Positions 1 through 6,069 of a DNA stretch of 22,046 nucleotides are shown here, piece by piece. The position numbers were made by a program, and so were the translations under genes. Origin of the DNA: Pigoraptor vietnamica (Eukaryota; Opisthokonta; Filasterea); assembly GCA_943704525.1 (NCBI GenBank), contig CALSCQ010001945.1, forward strand, positions 1-22,046, in the 5' to 3' direction. The notes beneath the pieces were generated by a model that saw nothing but the letters and a program-made list of their open reading frames with translations, had not been told where the DNA came from and searched no databases. Every line of letters begins with the position of its first letter. Within the stretch, counting starts at the first letter, position 1.

Positions 1-2
<2 letters not shown>

Positions 3-92
<90 letters not shown>

Positions 93-202
93 TGTGTCTG
101 TGTCTGTGTGTGTCTGTGTCTGTGTGTGTGTCTGTGTGTCTGTGTTTATGTGTGTGTGTGTGGTGTGTGTGTGTGTGTGTGTGTGTTGTGTGTGCGTGTG
201 TG

Positions 203-246
<44 letters not shown>

Positions 247-247
247 G
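3..247. repeat. (TG)n microsatellite in a PRP16 intron
   Basis: Nearly pure TG dinucleotides with scattered TC and TTG interruptions fill the first ~245 bases. They lie in the intron that ends with the acceptor AG at 321-322, just before the first visible PRP16 exon, so the TG strand is the coding strand. The intron donor is outside the window. The long Cys-Val open frames here are products of the repeat, not genes. Confidence 0.97.
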
Positions 248-322
248 CATTGGCCTTCCTGTGATAGACACAAGCGATTGTAAAAAAGCTGTGTTCTTGT
301 GCTGACGTCATTTGTGATGCAG

Positions 323-1632
323 GTGCGCGAGATTCGGCAGCAGCTCGTGGAGATTATGCAGTCGAACAAGCTGCGCCTTCGCTCGTGCGGCTCGTCGTGG
401 GACGTCGTTCGCCGCACCATCTGCTCGGCGTTCTTCCACCAGGCCGGCCGTCTGAAGGGGATAGGTGCGTCAGCACCGTGCGTGTGTGCGAGTACTGTTG
501 TTCCGAATAGTTGTACTGTTGCCCGCTGAAGAAGTGTGGACAGCAACGCGGAGGCTTGTGTTTGTGCGAATACTTTGTTCCGAATGTTGTACTGCTGCTC
601 GTGCTGTAGCGTGTTCGAACATGAGGGCTTCCCGCTCACTCGTTGCTCCCAACTCTGCGTCGCAGGCGAGTACATCAACATGCGCACGGGCATGGCGTGC
701 CACCTCCACCCGACGAGCGCGCTCTACGGAATGGGCTTTACGCCGGACTACATCGTGTACCACGAGCTCGTCATGACGAGCAAGGAGTACATGCAGTGCG
801 TGACGGCCGTCGACCCGTACTGGCTCGCCGAAATGGGGCCGATGTTCTACTCGATTAAGGAGTCGCACAAGACGCGCATGGTGCGTGGCCCTTGTGTTCT
901 GCTGAACTCTCGTCCGAAAGGATCGCATTTTTAAATCTCTGCGTCTTGTGAGGTTCACATAGCGCACGCAAAATCCGTCGCTTTCAAATTCGAATCGTCA
1001 CGCAACCTGGCGCGTCTCTGCCCGTCGATAGCCTTACCCGTCTTGAGTCGCTTTTTTGTGCCCTCCCTTCCCTCTCTCTCTTCCCCGACGCTTAGAGTCG
1101 ATGGGGGTTCAACCTCTATGACTGCCACGAACTGAGGTCTCTTCCTCGGCGCCTCGTTCTCACGGCCATCATCATGTGGATCGTCTTGCTTGTCTATGAT
1201 TTATGGCACAGACAATCCTACTCACCCTGTTACCCTGTTACTGAACTCGACAGGAGCGGCGCAAGCAGCAGCGCGCGGAGGTGTCCAAGATGGAGGAGGA
1301 GCTCAAGGAGGCCGAGGAACGACGGAAGCGCGAGAAGGAGGAGGAAGAAAGCCGCCTTGCCGCGGAGAAGAAGAGGTGCGTCCCAGTCTCCCCGTTTGAA
1401 GACCTCTTCGTTGAATCCACTTGATCCCGCTGGATTCGAAATCTAAATCCACTTGAACTAGTCATTCTCCTTTGTGTGCGTTTTATGCAATTCCATCCAC
1501 TCGCTCTCTCTCCGTTTTCTGTGTGTTGGCACTCACAGCGCGTGTTGTTACTGTCGCAGCTCTCGCATTGTCACTCCGGGACGCGTCGAGCCGGGCACGC
1601 CGCGCAGGACGCCCGCACGCTTTGGCTTCTGA
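323..1632 (+). CDS. DHX38: Pre-mRNA-splicing ATP-dependent RNA helicase PRP16/DHX38, C-terminal part (5' partial)
   Basis: Four exons join in frame: 323-464, 666-880, 1254-1375 and 1560-1632, ending in TGA. All three internal donors are GTGCGT. The encoded ~183 residues are the end of a DEAH-box spliceosomal helicase: the C-terminal OB-fold region ([44 protein letters not shown]), a charged Glu/Lys coiled segment, and the tail TPGR[15 protein letters not shown]. I recognise that tail from animal PRP16/DHX38, whose C-terminus ends [14 protein letters not shown]16 uses ATP hydrolysis to remodel the spliceosome between the two catalytic steps in the nucleus. The RecA-like helicase domains are not in the window; the gene starts upstream, beyond a (TG)n intron. 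Tail and OB-fold together separate it from PRP2 and PRP22 paralogues. The exons are continuous, with no frame break. Confidence 0.95.
482..598. repeat. Diverged direct repeat in PRP16 intron 465-665
   Basis: Two 41-base copies, 482-522 and 558-598, share the pattern GTG-TGTGCGA-TACT-TTGTTCCGAAT-GTTGTACTG-TGC with a few substitutions and small indels. The separation is 76 bases. It is an intron-internal duplication with no coding effect. Confidence 0.75.
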
Positions 1633-2152
1633 CGCGTGCACTTTTAAAAGTTTAACAACTTCACTCTTCGCCGAGTTTCTTTTGCTTTTTTTTTTAGTTT
1701 TGATCAGGCATAAAGACACACATCTCGCGAACAAAACACACGCGAGCGCGCAGCTATATAATACGACATCCCGGCGTGACTCGAGACGCACGACCGCCGC
1801 ACCGCCGCAGGCGACCATCCCGCGCTGCCCCGTCAACCCGCCGCAACGGGCCCGGAAGGCAGACACGAAAGTCACACGCGCGCGCGCACGCAGCCATGAT
1901 ATACATTGCAAAAAAACCAAAACGACACCGCGAGAAGCGCGCAGACGCGGCGCAGTCAGGCGCGCAACCAATGAAAAGCCATCAGGGGCCTACACGACCC
2001 CATAATACTCCACGGCGCATGCACAGACAAACGCCACGAATGCATCCCGCGGCCGCCGGCCCCTCCACCATGCCGAAAGGACAGCGCGGGGTGTAGTGTC
2101 AGCAACGAGGACGGCTCGCGCGCCCCTAAGTCACGCCGGCACGACGGCCCTT
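1633..2152. other. Tail-to-tail intergenic region, PRP16 to profilin
   Basis: These 520 bases separate the 3' ends of two convergent genes and should hold both 3' UTRs. A T10 tract lies near 1687-1696. A TATA-like TATATAATA sits at 1755-1763 on the plus strand, but no convincing gene follows it: the open frames here are Arg/Pro/Ala-rich with no recognisable domain. No canonical AATAAA is seen close to either stop codon. Confidence 0.6.
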
Positions 2153-2852
2153 TCAGTAGTTGTTCTCCGTGAGGTAGTCGCCGAGCTTCTCGACGACCGA
2201 GTTGCACTGGCCAGCCTGGATGCCACCCTCGTAGACACCGATGAGGAGGGCCTGGTTCGTCTTCACGACGCAGACACCGCCGTCGGCACCCTTGCGGCCG
2301 TAAGCCTTCTTGTTCTGCTCGTACTGGAGGAACGTGTACTTCTGGCCGGCGAGCTTGATGCCGTTGGCATAGAAGCCCTCAGCCTGGGGAGCCTTGATGT
2401 TCTGGACAATGAACTGCACCTCCGCGGGCGCAACCTGGGCGGGCAAAGGGACGGAGACTTCGCGTTAACAACCGGGATGTCGGAAAGTGACCGTGCGACA
2501 TACGAGAAAGACCATAACATACCAACACCACGCGAAAGCAAGTTGTACGTCAACATTCTCAACCAGTGGATGCACGAACAGCGTGTGAATGCATTGCACA
2601 CAACAGCCCACAACTCCCGAGAAGTATTGTGTGAGCATGCAATCGTCAGCATCCACCACATCTGCCACACCCCCGCGGAAATCCGAAACGAGCAGCCCCA
2701 AAAACAAAACACCGGCGCACAAACACCGCGCAGACACTCACGTTGAAGCCCGCCGAGGACGCCCACTTCGTGCCGTCAAGGCCGTGGATGGCAGCCTTGG
2801 ACACGAGGCCCGTGCCGACCAGGTTGGCATCGACGTACTGCTGCCACGACAT
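2153..2852 (-). CDS. pfn: Profilin
   Basis: Two exons on the minus strand, 2852-2742 and 2434-2153, join in phase 0 through a 307-bp GTGAGT...CAG intron to give 130 residues, a normal profilin length. The start MSWQQYVDANLVGTG is the conserved profilin N-terminal helix with the Trp and Tyr that help bind poly-proline. WASSAGF follows at about 30-36, then the YGRKGADGG turn, and the C-terminal helix VVEKLGDYL supplies the other half of the poly-Pro groove. Profilins bind monomeric actin, promote ADP-ATP exchange and deliver actin to formins in the cytoplasm. Codon use is strongly GC-biased, as expected for a highly expressed gene. The start is fixed by MSWQ. The central loop is shorter and more divergent than in Acanthamoeba profilins as I remember them, so it does not place the organism. 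Confidence 0.95.
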
Positions 2853-2954
2853 TTTGTTGTGTGTGTTTTGTGAGACGACGCAAAGAGAAAGCAAGGGAGG
2901 GTTTCGCGTTTGGCCAATTCGACACGTTGCGTCTCTCTCTATTCCTCTTAAGCC

Positions 2955-3032
2955 TGCGTGCGTGCGTGCGTGCGTTGCGTGCGTGCGTGCGTGCGTGCGT
3001 CGTACGTGTGCGTGCGTGTGCGTCGGTGTGTG
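2955..3032. repeat. (CGTG)n tetranucleotide tract in the profilin leader
   Basis: GCGT/CGTG units run almost unbroken, then degrade to CGTGTG. On the profilin coding strand this is (ACGC)n, about 100-180 bases upstream of the ATG, so it is in the 5' leader, a leader intron or the core promoter. No leader intron can be proved from the sequence alone. Confidence 0.85.
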
Positions 3033-3293
3033 TTGTGATGTGTTTCAGGGCCCGTTACATATGAGAGCGACCCTAATAAATTTCATTTCCATACATTTTT
3101 CATAGTGAGCGGGCGCGCAAATAACGTCCGTGTGACCACCCCCGCGTTTTTCCCCTAGAGTGGCCCGTGCGTCAAAACACGGTTATTTCGATCGCCCCTT
3201 TTGTATGAGATTTGTATAGAAATGAAGATTTATTTTGCGCGCCGTTGCAATCGAATGTGTGGGCTGGGCCAGAAGTGGAGAGAAGGTCACCAG

Positions 3294-3320
3294 TGTCACG
3301 TGTTGTCACGAGATGTCACG
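3294..3320. promoter_or_regulatory. Three TGTCACG motifs at exact 10-bp spacing
   Basis: TGTCACG occurs at 3294-3300, 3304-3310 and 3314-3320, each start 10 bases after the last. Two copies continue to TGTCACGTG, which holds the palindromic E-box CACGTG. One helical turn of spacing would put three bound proteins on the same DNA face. The cluster directly abuts a T68 tract and is ~440 bases upstream of the profilin start. A regulatory role is inferred from spacing and palindromy only. Confidence 0.45.
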
Positions 3321-3326
3321 TGAAAG

Positions 3327-3328
<2 letters not shown>

Positions 3329-3396
<68 letters not shown>
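3329..3396. repeat. 68-base homopolymer T tract
   Basis: An unbroken run of 68 T on the plus strand (A on the minus strand). It could be a nucleosome-excluding tract upstream of profilin, or the A-tail of a retroposed RNA inserted in minus orientation (see 3329-3521). Homopolymers this long are often mis-sized by sequencing, so the exact length is uncertain. Confidence 0.95.
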
Positions 3397-3521
3397 CGTT
3401 GTCGCTTGTTGGCTAGCTCGATACACAAACGGCTTGGTGGGTCATATCACTGCGAGCCGCTCGGGTACCTAAAGTAACATGCTCTATCAGCGCGTGTGTA
3501 CATGCCCGTGAGGATTGAACC
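3329..3521 (-). mobile_element. Possible tRNA-derived retroposon trace with A68 tail (weak)
   Basis: On the minus strand, GGTTCAATCC (3521-3512) matches the Pol III B-box consensus. About 23 bases further on, GATAGAGC (3488-3481) resembles the 3' half of a tRNA D-arm. About 85 bases after that the sequence runs into A68. A-tail plus tRNA-like words suggest a SINE-like insertion. However, the B-box precedes the D-arm word, which is the wrong order for one tRNA, no cloverleaf folds, and I see no target-site duplication. It may be coincidence beside a T tract. Confidence 0.2.
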
Positions 3522-3685
3522 GCGAAGAAAAAAAACTGACCCCTAAGCACGGCCATGACACACGTCAGCAAACTGCTTAACGGCATGGCCAGTTCATAAT
3601 TGTCCTTTTCTCTGATTTGATAGCACGCAAAGCACCGCACGCGCACACAGGCAACGCAGCAACGCAACTCGATACGGTGCTCTGA

Positions 3686-4761
3686 TCAGTCCCGACGGGG
3701 TGCCTGCTGCTGCTGCTGCTTCATAAGCTCGCGAATGTTGTCCTCTGTGTCCTTCAGCACGCGTTCAACAGACATCTTGGCCTTCTGCGCTCACAATAAC
3801 AATTCTGTGGTGAGGGCATGCAGAAATCGCGAATGAACTCGCTCACTCCTGCACACAACACAACACGCACACACACACATACACACACATATACACACAC
3901 ACATACACACACACATCTACACACACACATACACACACATACACACATACACACACACACACATACACACACACACACCTTCAAGTCTGTGACTTCGTTC
4001 TCGTCGTGCTTGATCTTGTGGCGGAGGTCATTCTTCATGTCATCAATAGGAAGGAGGAGAAACCTGCGCAGAGATGTTTGAGAAATCTCGCCAGAAACCG
4101 AAGGCTCTACAGACGAATAACAAAACATGGACGAAGCACAACAATCACAAAGGAAGCCAACGTCACAAAAAATACTTTCGCCCCAAGGGCCACCATTCTC
4201 GTGCAAAAAAAAAAAAAAAAAAAAAAAAAGCTTTCACTCACATCTTGCCCACGGCCTTGTACGTCTTGGTCGCATCGGGCATACGGGCAAGCTCCTGCTC
4301 CGTGAAGTTGGCGCGCTTGATTTCCCTTTGCTTTACCTCAATCTGAGCATTGATGAGGTTCACGCGCCGCTGAGACTCGATCATTTTGGCCTGAAGCTCC
4401 ATAAAGGCCTGTTTTGGGAGGCGCATCAGCGGAAAGCAGTGTTTTCGAGGACCATCTCGCGTTCAGACGATAACAAAGTGGACATTACTGCGAACGACAA
4501 TAGGCACGCGCACTATCCCCGGCATGGGACGACAATACTATGGAAACGCGCTGGACAGCGGCGGCACGATCACAACAAAAAAGGCATGAACGCCGACTCA
4601 AGAGACAGCATAGTACGCTATATACATCACAATAAGCTATCATGCAGCACAATAAAGATCTACAAACCACAGCGCCCTCATGGGGCCGTCAGGAGAACGC
4701 ACCGCACATAACGGAGTGAAACACGAGCACGCACCTTCTGATCCTCACTCTCTCGGCTCAT
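3686..4761 (-). CDS. PFDN1: Prefoldin subunit 1 (beta-type)
   Basis: Four minus-strand exons, 4761-4735, 4408-4242, 4063-3979 and 3784-3686, join in frame to give 125 residues, close to the usual ~122. Donors are GTGCGT, GTGAGT and GTGTGT. The first exon encodes only MSRESEDQK. The rest is a classic beta-prefoldin: an N-terminal coiled-coil helix (ELQAKMIESQRRVNLINAQIE), the short hairpin region around MPDATKTYKAVGKMF, and a C-terminal coiled-coil helix ending TEDNIRELMKQ. The TYKAVGKMF block aligns with MYEGVGRMF of animal PFDN1. Prefoldin is a cytosolic heterohexamer that captures nascent actin and tubulin and passes them to the CCT chaperonin. A Q5 run near the C-terminus comes from CAG repeats. 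Intron 3 starts directly in a (GT)n array. Lying beside profilin links two actin-related genes, but this is probably chance. Confidence 0.93.
3852..3978. repeat. (CA)n microsatellite in prefoldin intron 3
   Basis: CA dinucleotides with TA interruptions on the plus strand, so (GT)n on the prefoldin coding strand. The array begins at the splice donor itself: exon 3 ends at 3979 and the intron reads GTGTGTGTGTG from 3978 downward. The donor is therefore embedded in the repeat. Confidence 0.95.
4205..4229. repeat. A25 tract in prefoldin intron 2
   Basis: Twenty-five A on the plus strand, which is T25 on the coding strand. It begins 13 bases into the intron whose donor is at 4241. A T-rich element just downstream of a donor can recruit TIA-1/Nam8-type splicing factors. 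That role is inference from position. Confidence 0.9.
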
Positions 4762-6069
4762 TTTCACAGCTTGAAATACACCGCTTCAAATACTGCCGTT
4801 GAATCCCGTGTGCACAAACACTCGCGTTAGATTCGTCTATTACAATATTTTCACAAACAGAGAAGGGCATCTTTTTTCGGTTCATCGTAGGTGTGCGGAA
4901 TGCACGGCTGCGTGCCAATGATTTCCGATCGTAATCATTTCCGTAAACTGATTTACGATTTCAGTCTCATTTTAAGCGAGTTCTCGCAAGAAATGTTGCC
5001 AGGGACAACGTTCGATGAGTCTAAATTTCGCCGGGAACAGAAAAGGGGTGACGCATTTATTACTGCATCCGTTCAGTATGGAAAATGTATGGGCCTCATT
5101 TTTATTTGGCATCGGTCGCGAGGGGCGACCCACTGCACATCATGCAAAATCTATAGAAAGACGTTCTCTCTCAAGTTGCATGACTTTGTGGTGCCATGGG
5201 AAGTTCCCACGCAAAAAGGTCCCAATTTAGGCACTCCTTCAAATTAACGCCTCCTAGTGACGTGCGTGAGTTGGGACTCTCGTCGATTCACGTTCCCATA
5301 AAGGGGAACTTCCCACGAAAAAAAGGGCCAAGTTTTGGAAGTCTTTCAAATTAATGACTCCTAGCGACGCGCTGGAGTTGGGACTCCATCGCTCACGTTC
5401 CCACAAACAAGCCACGCTCAGTCCTCACTCGCGAAGGTGCCGTTGTGCATCTGCAGGGGATTGCGCGCACGTCGCCTCACACGCACACGCACTCCGAGCG
5501 TCTCTGTGTGTCTCTGTGTGTGTCCGCACTCTTGCGCGTTCATGTTATGTCTGCTTGACTATTACTGCGGAATACTTTTTGCGTGGAGACGCGTTTTGGA
5601 TAAGCCGCTTCGAAACACCATACTCGCTGACGTGTTGCGTGCGCGCCGTCACTCGCTAGCCTGCCATTTCCGTAATTTCGATTGAGAAGGTCCTCCTTTC
5701 GACGTGGCCCGCGCTGTACGTTGCGTCGCTCTCGGTGCGCGCCCGTGCGGTGACTTTTTCGCGGCGTCGCTCTCGCACTTGTTTTCCGCGTGAAACCATG
5801 CGCTCTGCCGGCTACCAGCGCCACGGCAACGCGCTTTAGGGAGAGGCGCGTGGTGCCATCGCCGTGCGTCGCGTCCCTTTGGGTCTGCGCTTGCGGAGTT
5901 TTGCATCCCCATCGCCGCGTCAGTGCGCGTGGTTGCTAGCGTCGGGCGGCCGTGAGGGCCGGGGCACCCCTCGTTCGCGAGTTTCGTGCGTCGACCGCTG
6001 CGGGTCGCGTGCAGGCGCTGAGGGCGCGCGTGTCCTGTGCTTGGTGGTGGACGCGGCGCGTACGAGAAG
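4762..6069. other. 1.3 kb divergent promoter region, prefoldin / cyclase-kinase
   Basis: Prefoldin (minus) and the cyclase-kinase (plus) point away from this segment, so it should contain both promoters. The left half, about 4762-5420, is visibly more AT-rich than the GC-rich flanks. It carries an imperfect hairpin (CGTAATCA...TGATTTACG, about 4931-4957) and a ~100 bp tandem repeat at 5198-5403. The right half returns to GC-rich sequence with a TG-rich patch near 5503-5522. A 118-codon open frame at 4891-5247 has no recognisable domain, uses AT-rich codons unlike the neighbouring genes, and runs into the tandem repeat, so I do not call it a gene. Confidence 0.6.
5198..5403. repeat. ~100 bp imperfect tandem repeat in a divergent promoter
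   Basis: Copy A is 5198-5298 (101 bp) and copy B is 5304-5403 (100 bp), with a 5-bp spacer. They are roughly three-quarters identical by eye. Each begins with the near-palindrome GGGAA(G/C)TTCCCACG and ends with CACGTTCCCA, so each unit has short inverted ends (TGGGAA / TTCCCA). Best-conserved inner words are TTTCAAATTAA (TTCAAATTAA in A), CTCCTAG and GAGTTGGGACTC. Word conservation with a drifting background suggests selected binding sites, or an old small element duplicated in tandem. Confidence 0.85.

Larger units (their letters stand above)
2853..3685. other. Profilin upstream region and prefoldin 3' flank
   Basis: These 833 bases lie between the profilin start codon and the prefoldin stop codon, both on the minus strand. 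They hold the profilin leader and promoter, including a (CGTG)n tract at 2955-3032, an AT-rich patch at about 3069-3105, three phased TGTCACG motifs at 3294-3320, a 68-base T tract at 3329-3396, and a tRNA-like B-box at 3512-3521. No supported coding sequence was found; the open frames here are low-complexity Phe or Cys-Arg runs. Confidence 0.6.

Noticed and set aside
4-305. Long open frames rich in Cys-Val at the window start
   Set aside because: They are translations of (TG)n in an intron and carry no protein information.
3397-3521. A functional tRNA beside the T68 tract
   Set aside because: B-box and D-arm words are in the wrong order and no cloverleaf can be folded.
3849-3980. CRISPR-like or satellite array
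   Set aside because: It is a simple CA dinucleotide repeat in an intron with no spacers.
4891-5247. 118-codon open frame as a gene
   Set aside because: No domain, codon use unlike neighbours, and it runs into the tandem promoter repeat. Kept only as a low-interest finding.
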